64,000 nucleotides of DNA, taken from positions 29,020,289 to 29,084,288 of the forward strand of contig OX393562.1 in assembly GCA_947652115.1 (NCBI GenBank), read 5' to 3'. The DNA comes from Blastomussa wellsi. Taxonomy: Eukaryota > Cnidaria > Anthozoa > Scleractinia > Plerogyridae. Shown here piece by piece: positions 45,001 to 56,602 of the stretch (the first letter of the stretch is position 1; every line of letters starts with the position of its first letter). A program made the translations under genes and the position numbers. The notes under the pieces are model-generated. The model was not told the DNA's origin and searched no databases. It was given only the letters and a program-made list of their open reading frames with translations.

Positions 45001-47564
45001 AAGCAGCGGCTTGTGGTAGTTTGCCAATGGTCCAGTTGTTAATTAATCGTGGAAGCAATGTTCAAGCAAAGGACAAATTGGGGAAAACTCCTCTTATACA
45101 TGCTGTTGAAAGTCTGCGCCCAAGAGACACAGACGGGGAAGGAATCACCCTTATCAAAGCATTGTTGGATCATGAAAGTGTTGTCAATGCCACTGATCAC
45201 TACGGGAGATCTCCACTTCACTATCTATCTCTTTATGCCACGAGAGAATGCTGTGACCTCCTTTTACAGTACGGAGCTGACGTTAATTTACCAGACGACA
45301 ACAGAGAGACTCCCTTGCATTTTGCAGCTTCGGCTGGTAACACAGCTTGTATGGAGTGTCTCATTGAACAAGGTGCAGACGTGGGAGCCTTGGACAGAGA
45401 AAATCGCACCCCACTCCATGCAGCGGCTTACGAAGCTACCGACAGTTCCTCTGTTGAGTTGTTGATTCAACATGGTGCCGATGTTCACTTAGCTGATAAC
45501 ATGGGCTGGCTCCCTTTGCACTTTGCTTCTGCAAACGGACGTTTAGAAGCCGCCAACATTTTGTTGCAAAATGGAAGTGATATTTCAAGTGTTGACCACA
45601 AAGGGAGATCTGTCCTTTTCCTGGCAGTGAAGAACAAATCTAGAGAGTTGATTCAGTTTCTAACTGGACATGGGAGTGACGTAAACGCAAAAGATTTTAG
45701 TGGACGTACAGTTCTTGGAGCAGCAGACGAGTGTAGGTTTTGGTATTGGGGCTGGAACTTTGTTCAGCTGTATCTTGAGAATGGGGGTGATAAGGACACT
45801 GTTGATGTAGCAACTGGTCGCACAACTCTTCATTTTGCTGCAGTATACAAGGATGTCACTACTTTGGATAGTCTAGTAAAACAAGGATTGGATATTGAAG
45901 CAAGGGACAAGAATGGAGACACACCTCTACACAGAGCGGCTGCACGAAGTACTCCTGAGATGATACAACGACTTGTTGATAGAGGAGCAGACTTAACTGC
46001 TGTTAACAACAGAGGACAGACGCCATTGCTTGTCAGCTTGGCTTCCAACAACAAAGGAGGTTCCGAGATTTTGCTCACACATGGGAGCAACGTGCTAGTG
46101 CAAGATGAAGATGGTAACACAGCTCTTCATTTTTCTGTGCGTGAGATTGATCTTGTTAAACTGATAATCAAACAGGGTGGAGATGTTAATGCAGTCAATG
46201 TTGATGGTTGCACTCCTCTTCATCAAGCTGTTCGTCCTTCGTTCTCAAGTGCAGGCGTCATAAAGGCTTTGTTGAAAGCAGGGGCCAGTGTGCATTGCCA
46301 GGATGTGCAAGGAGATACTCCTCTTCACCTTGCCTTTGCTGGAGGCAGCGATAATGCTGCCAGCCTGCTACTTAAGAACGGTAGCGATGCCAATTCTACT
46401 AATATACAGGGCAGAACGTGCCTGAATATGGTGAATTTCTGGCTTCCTCGCATCGTGGAAAAATGTATTTTATATGGAGGTAATGTCAACGCTGTTGATG
46501 AGCTGGGTTGTACCCCACTTCATCTTTCTGTTCACGCAAATGGCAAGAAGCTTACAAAAGCGCTGTTGAAACATGGCGGTGATCCTGAGGCCGTAGATTA
46601 TAAGGGAAGTACCCCTCTTCACGTGGGCTGCTGTTCAGGGAGCATGGAAGCTGTCTCAGCTGTAATTGATCGAGGAAGGTAAGACTCAATGGCTTTTGTA
46701 TTTGTCATATTTTTCGTGCGTTCGTTAATAGAAGCTTTATTGACGTAATGACTTTAGGTACAAGATTCATTAACCTGAAAGGTTTGGAAAAATGTGTTCG
46801 GAAATAAAATGGAGAGGTTTGTTTCAGAAAGGCGCCTTTCTTCTGTTCAGTAGAATCGCTAGATGCGGGCCACTGGGGAAAGGAATAGGAAAAGGAAAGG
46901 CAATTCCAGTTACTACATTTAGTCCGACTGGTCCGTCTGTGAAAATGTAAAGCTCTAAATCTGTGCGTTATTTTGTTCTTCACGCGGAGTGAATTTCGTG
47001 AATTGCTACACGCTTTTCAACATTTTCAGAAATTCACGTCATTTCTTTATTTGCAGTAATCTCGAGGCAAGAGATGCTAAAGGCTGCACTCCACTTCACA
47101 TCTGTGCAGTTTTTGATCAGAAACCCACAGCTCGTGTACTTGTTGCAAGCGGAGCAGATGTGGAGGCTAGAGACAATGAAGGAAGCACTCCTCTCCATCT
47201 GGCTTCAGCCTTCAGTGATGTGCACATGGTTCGTCTCCTTCTTGAACGCGGGGCGAGTGTGAAGTCAAGAGATTCAGAAGGCAGCATTGCTCTTCACACA
47301 GCCGCTGCACTTGGCAAGACAGAAATCGTGCGACTCTTAACTGATGCAGGCAGTGATGTCAGTGCGCTTGATTCTAATGGAAACACACCGCTGCACGTGT
47401 CTGCAGGCTCTGGGCACATGGACATTGTTTGCCTGCTTCTGGATATTGGAGCAGATTCGCAAGCAGTCAACAAGGAAGGATTAACCCCGACTGGATGCGC
47501 AAAATTATTTGATCATATGGAAGTTGAACGGTGCATTGAGGAAAAGTGCTGCTTAAGCACATGA
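42069..47564 (+). CDS. giant ankyrin-repeat protein, two exons
   Basis: Exon 42069-46678 ends GGA-AG at a GTAAGA donor. Exon 47057-47564 opens after TTTATTTGCAG with T-AAT and keeps the frame, giving 5118 nt, 1705 residues plus stop. From about residue 110 to the end it is almost only ankyrin repeats, about 46 by eye, most with TPLHxAA...LLLxxGAD. No kinase, NACHT, death, SOCS or membrane segment is seen, so a scaffold or binding protein is inferred. Repeats 7-12 and 13-18 are a tandem copy with a 239-residue shift (about 300-538 and 539-777). Each contains an acidic insert (EKDEDVDEHS; MEEDDDIVEHTS). The intron cuts repeat 41 near its end. The given ATG is 30 nt before a strong acceptor-like TGTTTTTTCAG, also in phase 0, so the real first codons may come from an upstream exon. 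Confidence 0.92.
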
Positions 47565-50500
47565 TATTCATGTAACTAATAGTGTCACTTTTAACCCGTT
47601 TAGAAGTTACAGTTTCAAATCAAGTGAAGTTATCTCTTATACCTTCATCACGACACACTCAGTGGATTCTCGGTAGATTCAAAAATCTTTTGCTTCTATC
47701 ATGTAATCAGATTACAAACTCAGAGCCAGCCTTTGTATTGTTAGTTTTGAAGGCATTTACAAAAAGCTCAGGAAAAATATTGTTATGGTTCGTTTATCGT
47801 TGTTGGTTTTTGTCGCGAACTGTACTGTGTCCTGAATCATGCAGCTGAGCAAAATATAAGCCAATATAGACCATGTACGGCGTCTCATAAGGACTGGTTA
47901 AATTTTGCGGTTAGAAAGTTACAAAAAGAAAAGAAAAAATGTCTTTTTTTTCTACTCCAAATACTAAAGGAAAGAGCCGAAAAGCTTGATGAGAAAAAAG
48001 TAAATTAAAGAGAACAAGCAAACTTAGACAAATTTAGGTTGAACGTATCGCCGTCCTCAAGCACAATACAGGCCCGTAGGAAGGGGGGATTCCCAAGTGC
48101 TTTAAGTTGGAAATTCACTGCGATAATCATTTCTCACTTTCATCTAAATCTCCAGTTCATATATGAATTATTTAATATACATTACAGCAATTCTGAGGTC
48201 TGTTTCCCAGCTACGTTGGCAGCTATTGCATGTTAGGGTGGTTAAAAACTCTTTATGCTTTTTGAAAATATTTTACTGACTCAGATATAAATTGTTTTAT
48301 CTTGCGGCGCACAAACCACCGAGCCTCCACCGATCCATAATGCGCTGCAACTTGCCTAGCTTACTGAAACGTCGCTTCTCTGCCAAAAAATAACAGCTTC
48401 AAATCACAGTAAGTCCCAAAATAATAGTTTATGAAAACGCAGAAAAGCACGTGTACCGGAAAGGTGATAATAAACGTACCAAAAGCGAGAAATTAGGATA
48501 GTTAATATTAAGAAAACTTTAGGGGGGATGAAACATTAAACTTGAAACACTAAGCGAGATGTTTTAGTGATTATGCAGTTCGCCAATGCTGGACTAGACT
48601 TAGAATCCCAAGTATTTTATATTCCTAAATCGTTGAGACTTTTCAATCAAAAATACCTCACACGTTCGAATTTTGTGCCGGTAAATACGTCTATTATAAT
48701 ACTAGTGCATGGAGACAATTCGAGTACAGTTCGTTCTATGCCTCGGGGAAACAACACTATCACAAAACAGGTACATCCTTTGGTGTGTTTTCAATTTATG
48801 ATTCTAATGCGCGGTGCGTCATTCAGTGGGCCGAGAATGTCTCGTGAAGGATTAAAGCTAACTAATCACTATGAGATTAAGATTGAGCTACCAAATGTGT
48901 TAAAATTGAGTTAATTGTGTTTTAACACAAAAAGATTTTTTCAGTCTTTCTGGTTACCGTTTCGTCTTTTTATGGCGTAAAGTCCAACCTTCAATCTTTC
49001 AATTTTCTCAGCGATTTTATGGCAGTGACATCGTTCATAATTTATTCGCATAAGAAATGGTTAAGATCTGATCTATCGTTTTCGAGGACAATTATTTCGC
49101 TTATTTCCCGCCTCGTGGATCGCATAAACAAGTATCTGTTTTATTCGTCGTTTATCTGATTCAGGTCTCAAGCATCAAATAAAGATCGGTTATTAGATCT
49201 GTACGTGTGTACACGATATAGAATTTGTTAACATTTTATTGCGTTTATTGTTCAAAGTTATTTTATTTTTGTTGCACGCTAACTATAAAGGTTTATTTCT
49301 GCTAATATTTAATTATTCGTAAGAGGCAACACATTTTCATAACGACGATGAGAAAGCAATGTGATCGACTGAACGATTTTCTGAGCGCGTTCTTTTAATT
49401 ATTGTTGCCGATTATTGCTTCGAGTTATCAGGCGAATATCACGTCATATTTAATCAAATGAGAAGATCTTAACTGATGTAAAAAGACTGAGTAAAATAAT
49501 TAACAAATCATGAATCGAAATTAATTTTTGGCTGCAGGCGGGAAATGATGAAATGGCGTCAAAGTTAAATTTCCTCCTTCTCAACGGAAAGCCCTTAGTT
49601 TTGGTTAAGGCTTGAACAAAATGAGTTTACTCCCCAAGGTTTTATTTTCATAAACTGCATAAGTTTACTCCCCCGACTTTGTTATTTTTACTATTATTTT
49701 GGCTCCCGGGTAGTGCTTAATTATTTTTTTAATCGAAATGACCACCTTACGAGATGTGAGATAGAAAAATTGCGTTATAACCCTCCCTGGGTCCCTCCTA
49801 TTCCTTTAATCTATTCAAATATATCTTCGGTGTCTTATCGATGAGTGAATGTTTAGCCCATATCCCTAAAATTTGCAAGTTGCTAGCCAAACGAAAATCG
49901 ACCAATTTAATTTTGAAAACTAGCAGCTACGTGTACATTGACATAGAACTGTTTGACTTTTGGGTTCCGGTAAAGTCGGAAATCACACTGAGTTTTTTCC
50001 TACATTTTAGCCACGAACCGGTTGTCTTTTATAAGTTGTTTACTTTTCGGCGCTCTCATTGAACCTTTTTGTGGAAGGGTGGCTTTTGAAAGGGTAAATT
50101 GTTGTAGTTCATTGATGTACGGTTCTGTGTCTAGCTCTCTGGCTGTGCTAGATTTAGAACATTTTGTCGATTCGTCGCATTATTTATTGTGATAAAGACA
50201 AAACAAACTGGACTTCTAATTTTCACCTGAATAGGCGTCCTCGAAACGCATTCGCGGAATAACGCTTACCAACATTTACCTTAGCCCGTATTCCTGTAAT
50301 CATCTCGTAAAAATATGTATGAATTTATAAAACTGCATGCCAGCGAATATGGTTCAATCGAAACAAGAAACCATTCCTCGATAGGCGTTTATTTCCTTTG
50401 TTAATGGGGAAAACCTGAATTTTTCCAACAAAGTTTGAGTTTGACTATAAAACACAATAAGATCGGGTTTCACAATGAGAGAAGCCGTCAATTGTATGCT

Positions 50501-51578
50501 GCTGATGAAGTCAGTTTCAGCGTTTCCTTTTTTATATACTCAGTGTTTTATTAACACCCTAAAAACGAATGTACTCTAAGTCAGCCAAAAGGTTTTCTTG
50601 TGAGCTGGTTGCGTTTCAATGAAAGTAAACAACTAATTTTCAAGCTATTACTACACACTTCCTCTGCACACAATCAAAGGTAAAAGTCGTGCTCGACATT
50701 GTTTAATTTGACAGTTAATGGTAATAATAAAAGCTAAAGGAAAGCTGCAGTTCATTTATTATATTTGTTTAGTGTGGTGAAGTCTCTCAAAGCATGAAAG
50801 CAATTTAACGATTTTTCAGTGCATTTGTTTCAAGTGTAAAAATCATTTAAAACTCTATACAACTTCTTTTAGCATGAAATAGTTCGCCACTAAAAGCGGC
50901 AAGGTAATTTTCGACGGATTAAAATAATTTCCCGCACATTTTACAGTTAGAAAGTATTAAATAATGAACTTAATGGCGTCGGATATTTATTCGACATGAC
51001 AAAATTAAAACCTTTCTTTCAGCTATTCACTTCCCGTAAACTGCGCATTTAATTAAACACATAAAGAAGCCAGTTTTTATTGACTACAGTGTTTTCTGTT
51101 ATTATTATGAGCAATTGAATTCTCTCTTGGAATTATAAACATAATTGTTTTTAACTGGCACGTCTAAAGATTTTGATATCACTAATTGACCAAAATTTGT
51201 CTTTAAAAAAGGTTCTAACGAGCGCCATTTTCTGTTTGAGTAGGTGCTGATGGGATAAATCTCGCAAAAGAAATTACACGCAAGTTTCCAGCATGGGTGG
51301 AACTAATTTGCGCTATTACAGTTTTAATTTCAGGCTGATTCCATCATTTATAATCTTCAGAAATAATTAAATAGAAATCTAAATTTAAGCATATATACAT
51401 GTTTAGCTGTCAATCATGTAAATTACTTTGTCTGTGAATGAAAACAAGAAAGAGTGATGCACAGAATTGACACTCCTCTAAATGGTCAAACTTTTAAATG
51501 TGATCGCAAACTCCCCGAAAACTCATTTGCAGTGAAATAACAACTAGGGGACATTAATCTGAAAGCTAAAACACCAAA
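47565..51578. other. intergenic, ankyrin gene to homeobox gene
   Basis: Four kilobases without a credible gene. The open frames at 48567-48914 and 49841-50062 have no recognisable domain. AT-rich; no strong repeat seen. As the only long non-repetitive spacer upstream of a homeobox gene, it may hold its enhancers. Confidence 0.4.
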
Positions 51579-53290
51579 ATGTTTTTCTCGCAAGACCCGA
51601 TGCTTCTATATCCGCAGTCTCCGTACATGCAAACCCCGACCATTCCCCGGAGCCCTCCGAGCAGACCTTCGTTTTTAATCGATGATCTTCTAGTCAGAAG
51701 GCAGTCACCTTATTTGGTGCCAAAACAGCCCCAAGATCACGGCCACGATGCTCCAGTTCCTGCTAGTAGCGGTAACTCATTCAACTTTGGAATGCCCACC
51801 ATCTTCTCAAGAAGCCGCAAAGAACATTCAGCTGTTTATCAAGGTACACGCTTTATCGGTTTCAAACTCTTTACAAAAACCACATTTGCAGGGCGTGCCT
51901 GCATTCAGATTTTGTGCTCTGTTAACTTAGCATACCCCATTTCCCGCAAGCACTCGGCTGTCTTGAGACCAAACAAAGGGCAAATTGAAAAAGTACACCT
52001 AATAATACCAATTTCAATCTTCTAACTGGACGCTATTTATTACCAAGCTTGTGGAAAAGTTGCTAACGGGGAGGAAATCAAAGAAATTTGAGCCGTTAAT
52101 GACTAAAAGCAAACACTTCGCGTAAATTAATCAGTATATTACTTCACGTTTTCGTTATAAGCACATTTTTTTTGCTATTTGGTGAACACATTTATTCATC
52201 TGCCACATCTTTTTATCACACTTTTAAACCGTCTATTAAAGTTGCAATTTTACTTTTTATCTTAAAAGATATGAAAATAGCCTGATAAAATCCCAGCGAC
52301 AGAGAGTTTTTACATGAACTTGGTCTTGGCGGATTTTTTCTACATACTCACCACGAAAGAAAAAACAAGAAACAGCTCTTTCTTCTTTATTAAAGGAGCT
52401 TTTCAATTGGGTAGTGGCTTTTACGGCTAACTGTTATAACAGTTATAAATTAAAATATTTTGGCTAATTGTTGATATTTTAGCCTTTTTACGTTCAAGCT
52501 TAGCGTTATTTAACATTTTTTACTTCTAACGGCATTTTTGTCATTTTTTACGGCGAACGGTTACATTTTTGACCGTTTTACAGCTAACGGTTAACCCCCA
52601 TTGAGAGATTTTTAATGGAGCAGAGCAAAACTGGATGCATTGAAGCAGCTTTAATGTAAAAAATTCTATTCAGAATCATGTTTTCTACGAACTAAGCAAT
52701 TAAAATAACAAATGCAATTGAATGTTGAACACTTTTTATCCATCCGCAAAAATAAAAACTTTTTGCACATGGGCGAATAAATTCGCTTTCTTTGAAACCC
52801 TAATATTCAGTGGTTTTTTACTTGGCGGCTCTCTAGCTCTCTCTCTCTTGTTGTTTTTGTTTTGTTAATTCTTAACTCGGTATTTCATTTAGATCCAAGC
52901 CCCGAGGTTCTAAACTCTCTCCCAGTCTACTTTCGTCTCAAGCCAACCATGAGAACTCCCAGTGGACGCAGATGTCGCAAATCGCGCACAGTGTTCACGG
53001 ACCTTCAGCTTCGTATTCTCGAGAAAACGTTTTCCGAGCAGAAATACCTGGATACCTCGAGTCGCGCCAAACTCGCGCAGACTTTAGGCTTGAACGAGAC
53101 GCAAGTGAAAACATGGTTCCAAAATAGGCGAATGAAATGGAAGAAAGATACGAAACAAAACAAGTCGGCGGGAGGTGTAGAGGGAGAATGTGCATGCACA
53201 GAACGTGACAACATGGAGGATAAAAGGAGCGAAGAAGATAAAAAGATGGCGAGTGAGAAAGTGCTGGTAAAGCGAGAAGAGGCGCCATGA
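51579..53290 (+). CDS. BarX/Bsh-like (NK-class) homeobox transcription factor
   Basis: Exons 51579-51843 (donor CAAG/GTACAC) and 52893-53290 (acceptor TTTCATTTAG) join as G|AT and give 220 residues plus stop. The ATG sits in a good context (CCAAAATG). Residues 32-38, FLIDDLL, fit the eh1 motif (FxIxxLL) that recruits Groucho repressors. The homeodomain is 116-175, with RTVF at 120-123, an Asp142 to Ser145 turn, and helix 3 [16 protein letters not shown] carrying W163, F164, Gln165 (position 50) and Asn166 (position 51). The EKxFxxQKYL and [16 protein letters not shown] features place it near BarX and Bsh/Bsx; choosing between them needs a tree. The tail is acidic and lysine-rich (DKRSEEDKK). 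Nuclear repressor role is inferred. Confidence 0.92.
52430..52600 (+). repeat. TTTTACGGCTAAC-type degenerate tandem repeat
   Basis: Repeated TTTTTACGGCTAAC, GGCTAATTGTTG, TTTTTACGGCGAACGG and TTTTACAGCTAACGG units in the homeobox gene intron. A short relative (TTTTTACGGCTAATGG) is near 3159. Confidence 0.65.
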
Positions 53291-53366
53291 TCGCTCACGT
53301 GTGAACTAAACTTTCGTTCAAAGAATATCGACAGTCATCGAAATACAAGATATATTGTATAACTAA

Positions 53367-53568
53367 GGGTGCACCATTGGAAATGTGAACGGGGGGCGGG
53401 GGAGGGGGAGTAGGACTTTCTGGAGGAAAGGTATTTTACTTTTTTAACAACCAGCAGGGGTGCAAGATTTTTTTCAACCCATGCAGGTTATATTTCTGGT
53501 TCCTTTGCAATGCAGGAAGTTTTTTGGACTTCCACCCTCCCCTATTCATATTTCTAATGGTACACCCC
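53367..53568. mobile_element. 202-bp MITE, TAA-flanked, G-tract TIR
   Basis: Left GGGTGCACCATTGGAAATGT and the inverse of right ATTTCTAATGGTACACCCC pair, followed inward by a G-rich run (GGGGGGCGGGGGAGGGGGAG) and an inverted CCCTCCCC. TAA flanks both ends (53364-53366, 53569-53571). The termini resemble those of the 1.3-kb element at 33789-35097. It lies 76 bp after the homeobox stop codon, so probably in its 3' UTR. Confidence 0.78.
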
Positions 53569-53571
53569 TAA

Positions 53572-55176
53572 GAATCGTATCGAACTTTATAGCTTGTACA
53601 TTTAGCAACACTGAATATAGACAAGAGATCCTTTTCACGAAAATCGCATCGCGTCGAAGCATAATCAGTAACTTAAAGATTAAAGCCAGTGTGTTTTATA
53701 AATTAGTTTTCCGCAGCACGAGGCGATGAGTTGTCGCTTTCAGTTTTGGAGTAGTTCAGTCAGATAGAGAAGTTAGTACGATGAGTTTGTAAAACTACGA
53801 ACTGAGCGGTGCAAGTAGTGGCGGTCTATAACATCACAAAAACAGATTACCATAGAAAAAAAAAGAACGTCCGTCCATCTCTATAAACAGAGATGCTGAA
53901 GAAGAGAACAATGGAAAAACGGTCGTCTTAACTTTAGCTGAGGCTCAAATGAGTCCAAAAATTCAAGACGTACTTTTCCCACAAACTGATGATTTTTATG
54001 TTGCTTTAAGCTGTAATTTTCTCATTTTATTTCACTGGCAGTGGCGCTCCGCGAGTAGCATCAGTGTCGGTTAACAAATATCAGTATTTTCCTTGCTTAT
54101 CTTTCGTTCGGCGTTGTGTTGAAGCAGGGAAATCCTGAGAGAGTTATAGAAAGACAAGACATTGCGGCTACCTGCGTGTAAATCATGCATACAATGCATC
54201 ATAAGCTACGAGAATTAAATAAAAATTTACAGAATAAAAAAGTCATTCCTTTGCTCGCGTGATAGTTGACTCGAGCGAAGTAACAACATACCATCATTAA
54301 AATACGTATTTGTTTACTAGTTCAGACTAATACTCGACTTAATATAGAAAGGACGTGTGGGAAATTTAATGAGAGAAAGAAAATGTAAACTGATATGCAA
54401 ATGAAAGTAAAAAGATTTAACAGATAATCGGACGATATTAATTCGTACTGTGTCAACCTTGTGATTGCGAGGACGGGAAATTTAGAATCAGCTGTCCATT
54501 ATAATAAACTTGTAATGAAGGTTATCCTTGCCTTTGAAAAACCTACAGTTTGTTACACATTAGACCTGTCAATGTTCTAATAATAAAGATTATTTGCATG
54601 TAATCTATACTTAGATCTCACTATTTGATTTCCTTATGCTACGATTTTTGGGTAAAGAAAGATGAGCGTGTTGAGCAAGCCTTCTTTTATTATTTCACTT
54701 TTGATACCAAATAAAAATAATTTTTCCAAATAATAATAATTTTTCATAAGTAGTCCACATTCTCAAGCCGGAAACATGCATCAAATGGTTGATACCCCAT
54801 CCCCAAACAGTTTTAACATACACTGTTTTTTTTTTCGCGAGTGAAACGTTTTGAGTTTACCTACATAGAGTTGCATTTGTCCCCAGAACACGGATCAACC
54901 AACCTCTCAGGCGATGCCGAATCTAGGGCCAAATGCAACGCTTCGCGACGAACATGGTTTGAGGCAAGGAACGCGGGTTCACAGAAACAAAAATGGTGGA
55001 AATCGAGCTCATATTAACCAGCCCATGTCTAAAAGCACAAAAGGTTTTTTAATGCTCCCAACTCAAGAAAAGCAAAAAACACACAGTAGCAAGTTTGTGG
55101 GATGAAGGGGGTTGGGGACAAAGTGCTCCAGAAAAAATACTCGCACAGGTCAAGACTACAAACTAACCCTATTCGA
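53572..55176. other. intergenic
   Basis: AT-rich DNA with short open frames only. No domain or RNA gene seen. Confidence 0.35.
54218..54238 (+). terminator. possible polyadenylation signals, homeobox gene
   Basis: AATAAA at 54218-54223 and again at 54233-54238, about 0.93 kb after the stop codon. They are the first canonical signals on this strand that I noticed. Confidence 0.35.
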
Positions 55177-55486
55177 GTTAGGGAGCTAAAGGAGAGGTCA
55201 ATCCTCTCCAGAGAGGGGGTCAAAATCCCCAACCCTCTCCGGAGGTCGTAATCCCCGCTAGAGATGTCCTTATATCCTTTCCTAGTTAGCTGCAGGAGAA
55301 GTCAATCCTCTCTAGAGAGGGGTCATAATCCCCCAATCCTCTCCAAGGGGTGAAGATCCCCAATGAAAGAGGTCCTTGTATCCTATCCTAGTTAGCTGAA
55401 GGAGAAGTCAATCCTCTCCAGAGAGGGGTCATAATCCCCTAATCCTCTCCAAGGGGTGAAGATCCCCAATGAAAGAGGTCCTTATC
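55177..55486 (+). repeat. three tandem copies of a 107-bp unit
   Basis: Units begin GTTAG at 55177, 55285 and 55391. Each contains TCAATCCTCTCCAGAGAGGG (a self-complementary CCTCTC/GAGAGG), GTCATAATCCCC and a second CCTCTCC...GGGG pair. Copies 2 and 3 are nearly identical and copy 1 is diverged. Confidence 0.9.
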
Positions 55487-55734
55487 CTAAAAGATTTCCA
55501 CGTAGTTACTATGGTAACAATGTTATTAAGCTGCACTGGGGCTCAATGGGTGAGTCCATGGGGCAAAGGGTGACCTGTATGGGAGCACTTCTTCTCAAAC
55601 TCATTAATAATTCATCACGTTAAAACAAAGGAAATCAGAGCCGTGAAGGAGGTGTGGAAATGTCATCTTAATTAGCATATATTTTTACGATTTTATTTCT
55701 TCGTTTTCTCCGTAGTTTAAGCTTCGATTGAGAA

Positions 55735-55881
55735 GATATATCAAACACTCGAGACAGTGTCTCATCACATTTCCAAACACCTCGAAATTCGTCAAAACTA
55801 CTCTGCTGTGCGTCTTATTTTCAACTCTCTTCTCGGTGTTTCGAAATGTGATGAAACACTGTCTCGAGTGTTTGATATATT
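55735..55881. repeat. 147-bp foldback element
   Basis: GATATATCAAACACTCGAGA, then CAGTGT, is inverted as ACACTG-TCTCGAGTGTTTGATATAT. Arms of about 52 bp with few mismatches around a loop of about 45 nt. Confidence 0.85.
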
Positions 55882-56225
55882 ACATCCCGAACCCATGTTT
55901 ATTGAAATTTAATAAATCTGAATCTGACTGCGATGTAACATGATTGTAAGAGCGTGCAGCATTATGTTTGTAACTATTGCAACCTGATTAACTTGGAATG
56001 AACAGTAACTGTGGTTAAGAACCAATCTATCAACATATGGATATCTCAGTAAGAGTAGCAACAATGAGTTGCCACCCGTAAAATCGGGTCCGTCACAGCC
56101 ACATATAGCATACGTCACGCAATATGATATGTCTTGGTTGTCACATTAACTTAAATTTATGAGGGTTATAAATTTGCTATAAGACAATTACCAACAAAAG
56201 CATTGTTTTTCTATTTTTCGTCTTC

Positions 56226-56231
56226 TTTATT
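56226..56231 (-). terminator. possible polyadenylation signal of SND1
   Basis: AATAAA on the minus strand, 372 bp past the SND1 stop codon, inside AT-rich sequence. Confidence 0.45.
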
Positions 56232-56602
56232 TTACGCGAGCACTCTATTACACGCACAAAATCCACTTGCCTAAACAAGGAATTGACTTATTATTCTACG
56301 ATCATTATTAAAATAGAAATTACGGCCAGAGATGGAATACACGGATAGGATTGCGGCGAGTAAGAATTCAGCTACGAATTATCGAGATAAAAATAGACAT
56401 TCTATTATTCAGTAAAAGCTGGCAGCAAATTCGCCGTGGCCATTGCGGAATATAGACTTCTTGTTCTGAAACTGCAATCGCTCTGCTTTTAAATTTCTTC
56501 CCAAATTAATATTTTGTTGATACTAAGTAGTGGCCGTTGGGATAATCCGTGTTTCGTATAATTTCTCCCTTCATAACGGAGGCAGACACTGATTAGTCGC
56601 GT

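Noticed and set aside
48567..48914. 115-codon plus-strand frame
   Set aside because: Non-ATG start and no recognisable motif, in an AT-rich spacer.
53460..53729. 89-codon frame after the homeobox gene
   Set aside because: Starts inside the 202-bp MITE and has no domain or conserved composition.
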